A stretch of DNA of 64,000 nucleotides, taken from contig NZ_CP109055.1 in assembly GCF_035975855.1 (NCBI RefSeq), positions 8,928,001 through 8,992,000 of the forward strand. Reading direction: 5' to 3'. This DNA is from Streptomyces sp. NBC_01304. GTDB lineage: Bacteria > Actinomycetota > Actinomycetes > Streptomycetales > Streptomycetaceae. Numbering within the stretch: position 1 is the stretch's first letter; every line of letters starts with the position of its first letter. The notes under the pieces are model-generated. The model had not been told where the DNA came from and searched no databases. It saw nothing but the letters and a program-made list of their open reading frames with translations. Both the position numbers and the translations under genes were made by a program. Of this stretch, positions 27,734 to 37,594 are shown in pieces.

Positions 27734-27776
27734 GAATGCCCTCCCCGGCGGTACGTTCCCAAGCTTCGCAGCGTAA

Positions 27777-27805
27777 ACTATCAGGAACCCTGCCTGATAA
27801 ATAGT
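27777..27805. promoter_or_regulatory. Palindromic operator between MFS and ROK genes
   Basis: TATCAGG (27779-27785) and CCTGATA (27793-27799) are perfect arms with a 7-bp spacer. ACTA and TAGT flank them, giving partial further symmetry. It lies in the 152-bp divergent gap and is the likely ROK binding site. Confidence 0.55.
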
Positions 27806-27885
27806 GGGTTGCCGCGACCGGGGCTCGCCGCCCGGCCCGGAGCCCCTGTACCCGGCCCCGCCGCCCGCCTGGAAGGATCCCCGGT

Positions 27886-29142
27886 ATGCCACCCGCATCG
27901 CCGAGTACCGCGCGCGCCATCAACGACCGCCTCGCCCTGCGCCTGCTGCAGCGCGAGGGCGCACTGACGGCAGGCCGGCTCAAGGAGCTGACCGGACTCT
28001 CCCGGCCCTCGGTCGCCGACCTCGTGGAACGGTTGCAGGACGCGGGACTCATCACGGTCGTCGGGGAGGCGGGGGCGCAGCGGCGCGGGCCCAACGCACG
28101 TCTGTACGGGATCGTCGCGGACCGCGCGCACCTCGCCGCCCTCGACGTGCGTACGCACGGGGTCCGGGTCGTCGTCACGGACCTGGTCGGCGCGGTCCTC
28201 GCGGAGGACTGGCTGCCCGTCGAGGAGGGCATCGGCGCCGAATCCGCCGACGGGCGGGCCGTGGCGTTCCTGGAGCGCACCGCGCGCGAGGCCGGGGCGG
28301 TACGGCTGCACAGCGTCGGGATCGGCGCGCCCGGCCTGATCGACCCCGCCACCGGCGAACTGCGCGACTCCTCCGGACTGCCCGCCTGGCATCGGCGCCT
28401 CATCGGCACCCTTCAACAGCGCTTGCCCGCCCGGGTGTTGGTGGAGAACGAGACGAACCTCGCCGCCGTCGCCGAACAGCGCGACGGCGCCGCCCGCGAC
28501 CGGGAGACCTTCGTCCTGCTCTGGCTCGGCAGCGGGGTCGGCGCGGCGGTCGTCCTCGACGGCAGCCTGCGCCGCGGCGCCTCGGGCGGCACCGGCGAGA
28601 TCGGCTTCCTGCCGGTGCCGGGCACGGTGGGGCTGCCTTCGGCGACGGGCTGCGAGGGGGGCTTCCACTCGCTGGTCGGCTCGCATGCCATCACCGAACT
28701 CGCGGCGGAGCACGGGCTGTTCGCGGCGGGCAAGGAGGGGGAGTTGGGCGCTGCGACTGTTGTACGCGAGGCGGTTGAGGTCATCGAGGCCGGTGAGGTG
28801 GCCGAGGCGGGCGCGGGCGACGAAGCCGGTGCGGCCCGTGCGCGCGACGAGGCCGAGGTGAAGGCGCGGGCCGCCTTCCTGGACATCCTGGCCGACCGGC
28901 TCGCCCTCGGCGCCGCGTCCGTTGCCGCCGTCCTGGACCCGGGCTGTGTGGTGCTCGGGGGCGAGGTCGGCCGGGCCGGCGGGGCGCCGCTCGCCGCCCG
29001 GGTCGAGGCGCGCCTCGCGGCCATGTCGCCGCTGGCCACCGACGTACGGGCGGGCACGCTCGGTGGGGCGGCGGTGCTGCGCGGGGCGCTGCTCGTGGCG
29101 CGGGACTCGGCGCAGGACGAGCTGTTCGGCCCGGGGCGCTGA
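27886..29142 (+). CDS. ROK-family transcriptional regulator
   Basis: A 418-residue repressor of the NagC/XylR type. The winged helix (about residues 10-65; GLSRPSVADLVERLQ) is followed by a ROK sugar-kinase-like domain with VGIGAPGLIDP, ENETNLAAVAE and a GGTGEIGFLP segment. The zinc-binding Cys cluster of ROK proteins is reduced to SATGCEGGFHS, so only one of the usual cysteines is left. A Glu/Ala-rich insertion lies at about residues 290-330. ATG 27886 follows GGAAGGA. It probably represses the divergent MFS gene. Confidence 0.87.
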   Translation: MPPASPSTARAINDRLALRLLQREGALTAGRLKELTGLSRPSVADLVERLQDAGLITVVGEAGAQRRGPNARLYGIVADRAHLAALDVRTHGVRVVVTDLVGAVLAEDWLPVEEGIGAESADGRAVAFLERTAREAGAVRLHSVGIGAPGLIDPATGELRDSSGLPAWHRRLIGTLQQRLPARVLVENETNLAAVAEQRDGAARDRETFVLLWLGSGVGAAVVLDGSLRRGASGGTGEIGFLPVPGTVGLPSATGCEGGFHSLVGSHAITELAAEHGLFAAGKEGELGAATVVREAVEVIEAGEVAEAGAGDEAGAARARDEAEVKARAAFLDILADRLALGAASVAAVLDPGCVVLGGEVGRAGGAPLAARVEARLAAMSPLATDVRAGTLGGAAVLRGALLVARDSAQDELFGPGR

Positions 29143-29155
29143 CCCGGCCGGCGCG

Positions 29156-29914
29156 TCAGGCGCCGCTGCCCGCCTTGCTTCCGGCGCGCTCCGCAAGGAA
29201 CTCCCCGAACGTCCCCTTCCCCACGGCCCGTTCCGGCGTCAGATTCCCGCCCGCCCGGAACCCCGCGTACGTCTTGCCCGCGAGGCGTACGTTCACGATC
29301 GGCCGGCGCTTCCCGCCGGCCCGCAGCCGCGCCGCCACCAGGTCCCGGAGCTCGAACACCTCGGGCCCGCCCATGTCGGCCACGCGCCCGGCGGGCTCCG
29401 CCTGCGCCAACTCGGCCAGCCGGGCGGCCACTTCATCGGTGGCGATCGGCTGCAGACGTACGCCCGAAGGGACCAGCGCCACCGGCAGCTTCGCCAGCGC
29501 CCCCGCCAAGGTGAGCGCCAGATCGTGGAACTGGGTCGTCCGCAGGATCGTGAAGCCGAGCCCCGACTCCTCGAGTCGTCGCTCCACCCGCAGCTTCGCC
29601 TTGTAGTAGCCGAGCGGCACGACGTCGACGCCGACGATCGAGATGTACACCAGGTGCCGCACCCCGGCCGTGCGGGCGGCCTCGATCAGATTCCGTACGG
29701 CCTTGTCGTCCCCGCCCGTGGGGCTGCTGGCGCAGTGCACGATCACCTCGGCCCCCGCGGTGGCCCGGTCGAGCCCCGCGCCGGTGAGCAGGTCCACGGG
29801 GTGGGTGTCCGAGTGCCGGCTCAGCACGCGGACCTCGTGCCCCGCGTCCCGCAGCCGCCGCACCAGCGGCTTGCCGAGGGTTCCGGTGCCACCGGTGACA
29901 AGAATCGTGCTCAT
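29156..29914 (-). CDS. NmrA-like NAD(P)-binding protein (atypical SDR)
   Basis: A 252-residue protein beginning ILVTGGTGTLGKPLV (the Rossmann glycine motif of atypical SDRs), followed by VYISIVGVD and YYKAKLRVE with a Tyr-X3-Lys pair. Such proteins are quinone-oxidoreductase- or sensor-like. CAGGAG lies ten bases before ATG 29914. It converges on the ROK gene with 13 bp between stops. Confidence 0.85.
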   Translation of the reverse strand: MSTILVTGGTGTLGKPLVRRLRDAGHEVRVLSRHSDTHPVDLLTGAGLDRATAGAEVIVHCASSPTGGDDKAVRNLIEAARTAGVRHLVYISIVGVDVVPLGYYKAKLRVERRLEESGLGFTILRTTQFHDLALTLAGALAKLPVALVPSGVRLQPIATDEVAARLAELAQAEPAGRVADMGGPEVFELRDLVAARLRAGGKRRPIVNVRLAGKTYAGFRAGGNLTPERAVGKGTFGEFLAERAGSKAGSGA

Positions 29915-30015
29915 CGCTGTTCTCCTGGGTCGTTCGCCGGCCTGTCGACAGTCCTGTCACCAGTGAAGACCGGATGAGCCCCGGGAAATGTGACATCCAC
30001 CGGGAATCCGTTTCC

Positions 30016-30078
30016 CGCCGGGCCGGGCGGCGAGACCGCCGGGCCGGGCGGCGAGACCGCCGGGCCGGGCAGGGAGAC
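30016..30078. repeat. Three 21-bp tandem repeats
   Basis: CGCCGGGCCGGGCGGCGAGAC repeats at 30016, 30037 and 30058, the last copy with two changes. It lies between the NmrA-like start and the chitinase end. Any role is unknown. Confidence 0.8.
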
Positions 30079-30118
30079 CCGGCGGCGGGGCAAGGGCTGG
30101 GCATCCCGCCGCCGGGTC
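30076..30118 (-). terminator. Terminator of the first chitinase
   Basis: GACCCGGCGGCGGG (30076-30089) pairs perfectly with CCCGCCGCCGGGTC (30105-30118), an all but pure GC stem of 14 bp, 18 bp beyond the chitinase stop. Confidence 0.7.
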
Positions 30119-30136
30119 GTCAGGGTGAGCGCGGTG

Positions 30137-32482
30137 TCAGCAGGCCCCCTGGTCCCGCCAGACGCCCCACTCCCCGGTGGTGCCGGGCTCCTCGCCCTTC
30201 GTCCACCACTGGGCCTTCCAGGTGTGCGACTTGTGCGACACGAGCGCCCCGCCGCCGTACTCGGAGCTCGCGCTCCAGGCCGTGGCCGTGCAGGCCCCCG
30301 TACCGCCCGACGGGGACGGGGACGGTGATGCGGACCCCGACGGGGAGGGCGAGCCCGTGCCCGACCCCGGCTCCACCACGGTCGCCCCACGGGTCAGATC
30401 GCCCGCGAGCCCGTACGTCTTCCCACCGAAGCTCACCGTCCAGTTGGACGGCGTGGACACCGGCAGGTAGTACACGAAGTCCAGCTCGACCGAGGCCCCC
30501 GGAGCCAGGGTCTGCCAGGCCGGCAGCTTCAGCGAGGCCCGGTGGTAAGTGCCCTTCAGGCCACCGGCGTTGGAGCCGGTGTGGTCGCTGCGGATGATCG
30601 TCGTGCCGAAGCCCGACTGATCCTTGGCGTTGTTCGGCGCCGAGGTCCCGTAGTCGAACTGGAACTCCGTGCCGCCCGGCAGCGTCGCCTTCGTGTTGTT
30701 GGTGATCTTCAGCTTGGGGCTGATCGGGTAGTTGGAGTCGCCGAGCGGGAACTGACCGAAGCTGACGTCGATGTCGAGCGCCTCACCCGGCAGATCGATC
30801 GTGGAGCGCTTGGCGCCGTACGGGGAGGCCGACTTGAACTTGTCGTACATCGTCGTGGTGAGCGTGTCGCCCATCTCGTACTGGCCCTTGCCGGCGTTCC
30901 AGTCGTAGTCGCCCGCGAGCTCCCAGATCATGGCGCCGCCGACGCCCTGGTCGACCACGTAGTCGGCCTTGGCGGCGACCGACTGCTCGTCCTCGGTGGA
31001 CAGGAACACCTTCTTCTCGGCGTTCCACAGCCAGGGCGCGACCAGCGTCGAGTCGTACTTCCTGACGTAGGTGCCGGTCAGCTTGGTGTCGGCGGGGAAG
31101 CCGTACTTCGTCACGTAGTCGCCGACGACGCCCTTCTCCAGGTTCTTGGCGTGCCACATCGGGTTGGAACCGGCCGGGGATTCCTTGCCGTTGTCGTCCT
31201 TGTCGTGCCACAGGTTGTCGATGCCCACGGCACCGTCACCGCACTTGGTGAGCCCGGACCCGGCCGGGCACGTCGTGCTCGAAGCCTTGCCCCACAGCCC
31301 GTCCGTACCGCCCGTCACATTCTTGAATCCCCTTGTGTAATAAGGGAGTCCGATGTTGATACGTCCGGCGGGCATGGAGCCCCGGAAGTAGTGGTAGGCC
31401 CAGTCGGTGTTCAAATACCCGATGCCGCCGTACTGCGAGGTGGAATACACGCCCGCGGCGGCGAGTTCGGAGTCCTTGCCGTCGTCGTAGAGCGAGGCAT
31501 TCGGCCCGACGTATTCGTTCCATGCGCCGTGCAGGTCGTAGGACATGATGTTGACGTAGTCCAGATACTTCTGCATCTGGAAGGTCTCCATGCCGCGCAG
31601 CAGATAGCCGGAAGAGGGCGCGGCCACGGTCAGCATGTAGTGCTTGCCGTCGGCGGCACCCGCCTTGTCCAGCTTCTCGCGCAGCGACTTCGTCAGCGCC
31701 GCATAGCCCTTGACAAGCCCGGCCCGGCGGCCGTTCGCGAGCGACCAGTCGAGCGGATGGCCCGCGTCCTTCATGGTCGTCGGGTACTCGTAGTCGATGT
31801 CGACGCCGTTGAAGCCGTACTTCTTGATGAACGCGACGGCGGAGTCGGCGAACGTGTCGATGCCCGCTTGGTTCACCGAGCCGTCCGCGTTGGTGGCCAT
31901 CGAGTAGAAGCCGCCGGAGTTCACCCGCTTGCCGTCGTCGTCGAAGTAGCCGCCGGTCTCGGCCCAACCACCCACCGAAATAAGGGTCTTGACGTTCGGG
32001 TGCTGCTTCTTGAATTTATTGAGCAGATTGAAATGACCCTTGTACGGCAACGCCGGGTCCATTTCCGCGCCCGCTACGCCCGGCCAGGTCATGCCGGTCG
32101 CGGCATTCTTCTCGCCGTCCGCGCCGACCGAGAGCTTGTTGTCGGAGCCGATGTGACCGAAGGCGTAGTTGATGTGGGTGACCTTGTCCCACGGAATGTC
32201 CGAGGCGAGATAGGCGGGCTCGCCGTTCTTCCCGGTGCGCCAGCCGGTGAAATAGCCGATGACACGACGCTGGTGGTCGTCGCCCATCTTCTCGCGGCCC
32301 GCCGAGTCGTAGACGGAGCAGTAGGGGACGGCCACGCCGGGCGTCTTGTACAGCCCGTCGGGCCGGCAGGAATCGTCCTCGGCGGCCTGCGAGGAGGTCG
32401 CGGTCAGGGCGCTCAGGAGCAGTCCGGCGACCGCTGCGCCGGCGCCGAGCAGCATGGCTCTGGCGCGGGTGGGGGAGTGCAC
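30137..32482 (-). CDS. Secreted GH18 chitinase with C-terminal CBM
   Basis: A 781-residue endochitinase. A Sec signal peptide (about residues 1-33, ending near SSQAAEDD) leads into a GH18 domain: KTLISVGGW and the active-site motif [11 protein letters not shown] with catalytic Glu. The first Asp of the usual DxxDxDxE is Asn here. Next come a beta-sandwich domain (about residues 590-710; [14 protein letters not shown]), a Ser/Pro linker and a short CBM5/12-type chitin-binding module ([21 protein letters not shown]), with cysteines bracketing it. GTG 32482 follows CCAGGAGG. The promoter carries the paired repeats described separately. Confidence 0.92.
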   Translation of the reverse strand: MHSPTRARAMLLGAGAAVAGLLLSALTATSSQAAEDDSCRPDGLYKTPGVAVPYCSVYDSAGREKMGDDHQRRVIGYFTGWRTGKNGEPAYLASDIPWDKVTHINYAFGHIGSDNKLSVGADGEKNAATGMTWPGVAGAEMDPALPYKGHFNLLNKFKKQHPNVKTLISVGGWAETGGYFDDDGKRVNSGGFYSMATNADGSVNQAGIDTFADSAVAFIKKYGFNGVDIDYEYPTTMKDAGHPLDWSLANGRRAGLVKGYAALTKSLREKLDKAGAADGKHYMLTVAAPSSGYLLRGMETFQMQKYLDYVNIMSYDLHGAWNEYVGPNASLYDDGKDSELAAAGVYSTSQYGGIGYLNTDWAYHYFRGSMPAGRINIGLPYYTRGFKNVTGGTDGLWGKASSTTCPAGSGLTKCGDGAVGIDNLWHDKDDNGKESPAGSNPMWHAKNLEKGVVGDYVTKYGFPADTKLTGTYVRKYDSTLVAPWLWNAEKKVFLSTEDEQSVAAKADYVVDQGVGGAMIWELAGDYDWNAGKGQYEMGDTLTTTMYDKFKSASPYGAKRSTIDLPGEALDIDVSFGQFPLGDSNYPISPKLKITNNTKATLPGGTEFQFDYGTSAPNNAKDQSGFGTTIIRSDHTGSNAGGLKGTYHRASLKLPAWQTLAPGASVELDFVYYLPVSTPSNWTVSFGGKTYGLAGDLTRGATVVEPGSGTGSPSPSGSASPSPSPSGGTGACTATAWSASSEYGGGALVSHKSHTWKAQWWTKGEEPGTTGEWGVWRDQGAC

Positions 32483-32579
32483 GTCGGTTCCTCCTGGGGA
32501 GGCTCGGTGTCGCACGACGAACAGGGCAGGGCCCCCGGCGTGCGCACACCGGACGGCCGACTCCTCGGAGGTGACGCAG

Positions 32580-32621
32580 ACCATAAAAGGACTAGACCAG
32601 AGCGTCAATAGGTATGGACCA
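32580..32621 (-). promoter_or_regulatory. Chitinase promoter with paired 12-bp repeats
   Basis: On the minus strand: TGGTCCATACCT (32621-32610), -35 TTGACG (32608-32603), TGGTCTAGTCCT (32599-32588) and -10 TATGGT (32585-32580), with a 17-bp spacer. Direct repeats of the TGGTCTAGACCT type over the -35 region are a known feature of Streptomyces chitinase promoters and overlap DasR-type sites, linking expression to chitin and GlcNAc. Confidence 0.8.
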
Positions 32622-32741
32622 ATGCCGAGGTACCGTCCGGCGGTCCGTGAAGTGAAACGCGAACCCGCTGTGAGCCAGCCCACAGACGGTCACCCGCATG
32701 GCCGACGATCAGGCGTGGCACACTGACCGTGTACCAAAAGC

Positions 32742-32869
32742 AGCGCACTCCGGGGTCGGTGTAATTCCGAACCGGCGGTTACAGTCCGCGACCCGGTCAC
32801 CTCCAGTGACCGGTTGACCAGGTGAAATTCCTGGACCGACGGTGAAAGTCCGGATGGGAGGCAGTGCGC
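32742..32869 (+). ncRNA. FMN riboswitch (RFN element)
   Basis: The sequence begins GCACTCCGGGGTCGGTG and closes with ATGGGAGGCAGTGC, whose ends pair (GCACT/AGTGC). Internal blocks AATTCCGAACCGGCGGTTACAG and GACGGTGAAAGTCCGGATG are the conserved RFN core. It precedes ribD and should lower expression of the riboflavin operon when FMN is plentiful. Confidence 0.95.
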
Positions 32870-33033
32870 GGCGGACGAGCACGATCAATTTTCGTGTACG
32901 CCGCCGACGGTTTGTCCGCGATCAGTGGACGACCGCCGTCCGGCGTTGCCGATCACCGAGTGCTCTACGTCCGTTCACTTCTGTCGTCATCGACAGGCCC
33001 CGGAGTCCGTGCCCTATGAGGCAGGAGGACCCG

Positions 33034-34152
33034 GTGGCCCCCACCGCAGCCGCAGAGCTCGACGCCATGCGTCGCGCGCTCGCGCTTTCAGCGCTCGGTC
33101 TCGGCGGTACAAGCCCCAACCCGGTCGTCGGCTGCGTCATCCTCGACGCGCACGGCTCGGTCGTGGGCGAGGGCTTCCACGAGCGCGCCGGCGGCCCGCA
33201 CGCCGAGGTCCACGCCCTGCGCGCGGCCGGTGACAAGGCCCGCGGCGGCACCGCCCTCGTCACCCTCGAACCCTGCAACCACACCGGCCGCACCGGCCCC
33301 TGCGCGCAGGCCCTCATCGAGGCAGGCATCGCCCGCGTCGTCTACGCCGTGGCCGACCCCAACCCCACCGCGACCGGCGGCGCACAGACACTGGGTGCGG
33401 CCGGGATCGACGTAGCAGGCGGGCTTCTGGAGGACGAGGCGCGGGCAGGCAACATCGCCTGGCTCACCTCCCTCAAGACCGGCCGCCCGTACGTCACTTG
33501 GAAGTACGCCGCCACCCTCGACGGCCGCATCGCCGCCGCCGACCGCACCAGCCGCTGGATCTCCTCGGCCGAGTCGCGGGCCGACGTCCACCGGCTGCGG
33601 GCCGAGGCGGACGCGGTCGTGGTCGGCTCGGGCACGATGCGTGCTGACGATCCACACCTTGCCGTGCGCGGGATCGAAGGCGCGGCGCAGCCGCTGCGGG
33701 TGGTCGTCGACACGGAGGCCCACTGGGTGCGCCCCGGCGCGCGCGTGCTTGACGACACCGCCGAAACGGTGGTGGTCGTGGCCGAAGATGTGGGCCCCGA
33801 GTTCTTCTCCGAGACGGGGGCGGGTCTGTTCTGGAGCCTGCCGCGCGCCAAGGACGGCCGAGGCATCAACATCCCGGCCCTGCTGGCCGAGTTGCACCAC
33901 TACGGCGTCCGCTCCGTCCTCCTCGAAGGTGGCCCCACCCTCGCCGGCGCCTTCATCGCCGCCGGAGCCGTCGACCGGGTGGTCGGCTACCTCGCCCCCG
34001 TACTCCTCGGCGCGGGCCCCGCCGCCCTCGCCGACGCCGGAATCACCACCATCACCGACGCGTTGCGCCTCGAAGTGACCGAGACCGTACGCATCGGCCC
34101 CGACATCCGCATCACCGCCGTCCCCAACACCCCTGCGCACAAGGAGAGCTGA
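33034..34152 (+). CDS. ribD: Bifunctional riboflavin deaminase/reductase RibD
   Basis: A 372-residue enzyme for the second and third steps of riboflavin synthesis. The N-terminal deaminase has zinc ligands His56 (GPHAEVHAL, catalytic Glu58), Cys81 and Cys90 (EPCNHTGRTGPC). The C-terminal reductase (from about residue 150) carries TWKYAATLDGRIA and LLEGGPTLAGAF. GTG 33034 follows AGGAGG at six bases. It sits 164 bp after the FMN riboswitch and is first in the rib operon; ribE follows at 2 bp. Confidence 0.95.
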   Translation: MAPTAAAELDAMRRALALSALGLGGTSPNPVVGCVILDAHGSVVGEGFHERAGGPHAEVHALRAAGDKARGGTALVTLEPCNHTGRTGPCAQALIEAGIARVVYAVADPNPTATGGAQTLGAAGIDVAGGLLEDEARAGNIAWLTSLKTGRPYVTWKYAATLDGRIAAADRTSRWISSAESRADVHRLRAEADAVVVGSGTMRADDPHLAVRGIEGAAQPLRVVVDTEAHWVRPGARVLDDTAETVVVVAEDVGPEFFSETGAGLFWSLPRAKDGRGINIPALLAELHHYGVRSVLLEGGPTLAGAFIAAGAVDRVVGYLAPVLLGAGPAALADAGITTITDALRLEVTETVRIGPDIRITAVPNTPAHKES

Positions 34153-34154
34153 CC

Positions 34155-34763
34155 GTGTTCACCGGAATCGTCGAAGAACTGGGTGAGGTCACCGCCGTCG
34201 AGCAGCTCGGTGACTCCTGTCGCTTCCGCCTGCGCGGCAAGGTCGTCACCGAGGCCGCCGCGCACGGCGACTCCATCGCGGTCAACGGCGTCTGCCTGAC
34301 CGTCGTCGAGTACGGCGACGACTGGTTCACCGCCGACGTGATGGAGGAGACCCTCAAGCGCTCCAGCCTCGGCGCCCTCGAAGCGGGCTCCCGGGTCAAC
34401 CTGGAGCGCCCCACCGCCCTCGGCGCCCGCCTCGGCGGCCACATCGTGCAGGGGCACGTGGACGGCACCGGCACCATCATCGACCGCACGCCCTCCGAGA
34501 ACTGGGAGATCGTCAAGGTCTCGCTGCCCGCGGAGCTTTCGCGGTACGTCGTCGAGAAGGGCTCCATCACGGTCGACGGCGTCAGCCTCACCGTGGTCGA
34601 AGCGGCCGCCGACTACTTCACCATCAGCCTCATCCCGACCACCCTCGCGCTCACCACGCTCGGCATCAAGCAGTCCGGCGACCCGGTGAACCTCGAAGTG
34701 GACATCATCGCCAAGTACGTCGAGCGGCTGCTCGGCGCGAACACCCCGGGGGACACCAAGTGA
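34155..34763 (+). CDS. ribE: Riboflavin synthase alpha chain
   Basis: A 202-residue homotrimer subunit that dismutates 6,7-dimethyl-8-ribityllumazine to riboflavin. It begins [10 protein letters not shown], the family signature, and contains two lumazine-binding repeats (the first with VNGVCLTVV near residue 37, the second with VDGVSLTVV near residue 139). GTG 34155 lies two bases after ribD, and its stop overlaps the ribM start (GTGA). Confidence 0.96.
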   Translation: MFTGIVEELGEVTAVEQLGDSCRFRLRGKVVTEAAAHGDSIAVNGVCLTVVEYGDDWFTADVMEETLKRSSLGALEAGSRVNLERPTALGARLGGHIVQGHVDGTGTIIDRTPSENWEIVKVSLPAELSRYVVEKGSITVDGVSLTVVEAAADYFTISLIPTTLALTTLGIKQSGDPVNLEVDIIAKYVERLLGANTPGDTK

Positions 34764-35419
34764 GCGCACTCGACTGGCTGAACTCCGAGGCCTTCACGGC
34801 CTTCGACCAGCACATCAAGTGGTCCGACATGATCGGCAACACGATCGGTCTCGTCGCGCTGGCCCTGGGCTGGAAGCGCTCGATCTGGACCTGGCCGGCC
34901 CAGTTCGTCTCCGGCCTGATCCTCTTCGCGGCCTTCGCTGCCGGTCACCTGTCCGGCAGTGCGGGCAAGCAGGTCGTCGTCATGGTCGTCGCGGCCGGCG
35001 GCTGGCTCGCCTGGACCCGCGGCAGGAAGCAGGCCCAGGACGGCACGCTCGCCGTGCGCTTCGCCACCTGGAAGGAGCGCGGGCTGATGCTCGCGGCCGC
35101 GGCCGCCGGCACCGTCGCCGTGGCGATGCTCTTCAAGGCCTACCCGTCGCTGTCCTGGGACCCCTGGCCGGACGCGTACATATTCGTCGGCACGATCGTC
35201 GCGATGTACGCCCAGGCCCGCGGCATGGTCGAGTTCTGGTTCGCCTGGCTCCTCGTCGACCTGGTCGGCGTCCCGCTGAACTTCGCCAACGGCTACGCCT
35301 TCTCCGGATTCGTCTACGTCATCTACGGCGCGCTCGTCCTGTGGGGCATGCGCGACTGGTGGCTGCGCTCCCGCGCCGCCGCCGCACAGCAGCCCGCTTT
35401 GGAAGGAGCCCCGGCATGA
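34760..35419 (+). CDS. ribM: PnuC-type riboflavin transporter RibM/PnuX
   Basis: A 219-residue membrane protein of the PnuC superfamily with about 7 hydrophobic segments (for example [41 protein letters not shown] and [15 protein letters not shown]). PnuC proteins usually import nicotinamide riboside, but members within rib operons of actinomycetes (PnuX/RibM) facilitate riboflavin uptake. The position between ribE and ribBA with overlaps at both ends supports the riboflavin assignment. Confidence 0.88.
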   Translation: MSALDWLNSEAFTAFDQHIKWSDMIGNTIGLVALALGWKRSIWTWPAQFVSGLILFAAFAAGHLSGSAGKQVVVMVVAAGGWLAWTRGRKQAQDGTLAVRFATWKERGLMLAAAAAGTVAVAMLFKAYPSLSWDPWPDAYIFVGTIVAMYAQARGMVEFWFAWLLVDLVGVPLNFANGYAFSGFVYVIYGALVLWGMRDWWLRSRAAAAQQPALEGAPA

Positions 35420-36684
35420 CCACTGCCCCGGTTTGGTACAGCACCGACAACGCCGAGGACCTGGCCCTCGACCCCATCGAGCAGGCCATCTCCGACATCG
35501 CGGCGGGCCGCCCGGTCGTCGTCGTGGACGACGAGAACCGCGAGAACGAGGGCGACCTCGTCATCGCCGCGGAGAAGGCCACCCCCGAGATCGTCGCCTT
35601 CATGATGAGCGAGTGCCGCGGCCTGATCTGCGCGCCCATGGAGGGCGACGAGCTGGACCGGCTCGAACTGCCGCAGATGGTCGCCGACAACACCGAGTCC
35701 ATGAAGACCGCCTTCACGGTCTCCGTCGACGCGTCCGGCGCGCACGGCGTCACCACCGGCATCTCGGCGGCCGACCGCGCCACCACCCTGCAGCTCCTCG
35801 CGAGCGGCAAGACCGGCCCGGCCGACTTCGTCCGCCCCGGCCACATCTTCCCGCTGCGCGCCCGCCCCGGCGGCGTCCTGGCCCGCGACGGCCACACCGA
35901 GGCCGCCGTCGACCTGGCCCGCCTCGCGGGCCTCCGTCCCGCCGGAGCGATCGTCGAGATCGCCGGCGAGGACGGCAAGATGCTCCGCCTGCCCGAGCTG
36001 ATCCCCTTCGCCCGCAAGCACGGCCTGACGATCATCTCCATCGAGGACCTGATCGCCTACCGCCGCACCGCCGAGCCCACCGTCCGCCGCGAAGCCGCCG
36101 TCCAACTCCCCACCGCCTACGGGGAGTTCACCGCGTACGGCTACCGCTCCGCCACTGACGGGGTCGAGCATGTCGCCCTCGTCCACGGCGAGATCGGCGA
36201 CGGCGAGGACGTCCTGGTCCGGATGCACTCCGAGTGCCTGACCGGCGACGTCTTCCACTCGCTGCGCTGCGACTGCGGCCCTCAGCTGACCGCCTCCATG
36301 GAACGCATCCAGGACGCGGGTCGCGGCGTCGTCGTCTACCTGCGCGGTCACGAGGGACGCGGCATCGGGCTCCTGTCCAAGCTGCGCGCGTACGAGCTCC
36401 AGGAGCGCGGCCGCGACACCCTCGACGCCAACCTCGAGCTCGGCCTGCCCGCCGACGCCCGGGACTACGCGGCCGGCGCCCAGATCCTCGTCGACCTCGG
36501 CGTCAGCAGCGTACGACTGCTCACCAACAACCCCGACAAGTCCGAGGCCCTCGTGGAACACGGACTGACGGTGAACGGCCGCGAGCCCATGCCGGCCGGG
36601 GCGGGCGAGCACAATCTGCGGTACCTGCGCACCAAGCGGGACCGGATGGGGCACGACCTGCCCTGGCTCGACGCCACCAGCTGA
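35416..36684 (+). CDS. ribBA: Bifunctional DHBP synthase/GTP cyclohydrolase II
   Basis: A 422-residue fusion. The RibB part (about residues 15-210) has [15 protein letters not shown] and [10 protein letters not shown]; it makes 3,4-dihydroxy-2-butanone 4-phosphate. The RibA part (from about residue 215) has the zinc-cysteine motif [18 protein letters not shown] and [10 protein letters not shown], opening GTP in the first step of the pathway. ATG 35416 overlaps the ribM stop, and GGAAGGAG is well placed. ribH follows after 57 bp. Confidence 0.96.
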   Translation: MTTAPVWYSTDNAEDLALDPIEQAISDIAAGRPVVVVDDENRENEGDLVIAAEKATPEIVAFMMSECRGLICAPMEGDELDRLELPQMVADNTESMKTAFTVSVDASGAHGVTTGISAADRATTLQLLASGKTGPADFVRPGHIFPLRARPGGVLARDGHTEAAVDLARLAGLRPAGAIVEIAGEDGKMLRLPELIPFARKHGLTIISIEDLIAYRRTAEPTVRREAAVQLPTAYGEFTAYGYRSATDGVEHVALVHGEIGDGEDVLVRMHSECLTGDVFHSLRCDCGPQLTASMERIQDAGRGVVVYLRGHEGRGIGLLSKLRAYELQERGRDTLDANLELGLPADARDYAAGAQILVDLGVSSVRLLTNNPDKSEALVEHGLTVNGREPMPAGAGEHNLRYLRTKRDRMGHDLPWLDATS

Positions 36685-36741
36685 ACCACCCCTGAACCCG
36701 TAACTTCAGAACACTTCACAGAACTACTGAGGAGAGAGCAC

Positions 36742-37227
36742 GTGAGCGGCAAGGGCGCACCCGTACTGAGCGTGAAGAACTGCGGCGACCTGCGGGTCGC
36801 GGTGATCGCGGCCCAGTGGCACGAGAAGGTCATGGACGGCCTCGTCGACGGCGCCCTGCGCGCCCTGCACGAGCTCGGCATCGACGAGCCGACCGTCCTG
36901 CGCGTCCCCGGCAGCTTCGAGCTCCCGGTCGTCGCCAAGGTCCTCGCGGGCCGCGGCTACGACGCGATCGTCGCCCTCGGCGTCGTCATCCGCGGCGGCA
37001 CCCCGCACTTCGAGTACGTCTGCCAGGGCGTGACGGGCGGCCTCACCCAGGTCTCCGTCGACACCGGCGTCCCCATCGGCTTCGGCGTGCTGACCTGCGA
37101 CACCGAGGAGCAGGCCCTGGACCGCGCCGGCATCGAGGGCTCCACCGAGGACAAGGGCCACGAAGCGGTCACCGCGGCCGTCGCCACCGCGACCATCCTG
37201 CGCACCGTCTCCGAGCCCTGGCGCTGA
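36742..37227 (+). CDS. ribH: 6,7-dimethyl-8-ribityllumazine synthase
   Basis: A 161-residue lumazine synthase that forms icosahedral or pentameric shells and condenses the two rib pathway precursors. Recognisable segments are [28 protein letters not shown] with catalytic His, and [15 protein letters not shown] 36742 follows GAGGAGAG. It closes the rib operon; hisE begins 35 bp later and may be cotranscribed. Confidence 0.96.
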   Translation: MSGKGAPVLSVKNCGDLRVAVIAAQWHEKVMDGLVDGALRALHELGIDEPTVLRVPGSFELPVVAKVLAGRGYDAIVALGVVIRGGTPHFEYVCQGVTGGLTQVSVDTGVPIGFGVLTCDTEEQALDRAGIEGSTEDKGHEAVTAAVATATILRTVSEPWR

Positions 37228-37262
37228 GTGGGACCGGATCGACGCGTAGAGTGAGCGGCATC

Positions 37263-37535
37263 ATGTCCAAGAAGACGTTCGAGGAGCTCTTCACCGAGCT
37301 CCAGCACAAGGCCGAAAACGGCGATCCCACCACCTCGCGCACCGCCGAGCTGGTGGGCAAGGGTGTCCATGCGATCGGCAAGAAGGTCGTCGAAGAGGCC
37401 GCCGAGGTCTGGATGGCCGCCGAGTACGAGGGCAAGGAAGCCGCCGCCGAGGAGATCTCCCAGCTCCTGTACCACGTACAGGTGATGATGGTCGCCCGCG
37501 GCATCTCCCTCGACGACGTGTACGCCCATCTCTGA
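37263..37535 (+). CDS. hisE: Phosphoribosyl-ATP pyrophosphohydrolase
   Basis: A 90-residue MazG-type enzyme for the second histidine biosynthesis step. The acidic helix pair reads [16 protein letters not shown] and [12 protein letters not shown], with the metal-binding Glu/Asp pattern. It is the stand-alone (not HisI-fused) form. hisG follows after 59 bp, a usual actinomycete pairing beside the rib genes. Confidence 0.95.
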   Translation: MSKKTFEELFTELQHKAENGDPTTSRTAELVGKGVHAIGKKVVEEAAEVWMAAEYEGKEAAAEEISQLLYHVQVMMVARGISLDDVYAHL

Positions 37536-37594
37536 GCCGACACCCGCAGGCGCCCGACTCCCCAACGTACGTACGAACTAAGGAAGCTGACCTC

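Noticed and set aside
30016..30078. CRISPR-like array
   Set aside because: Units are contiguous 21-mers with no spacers.
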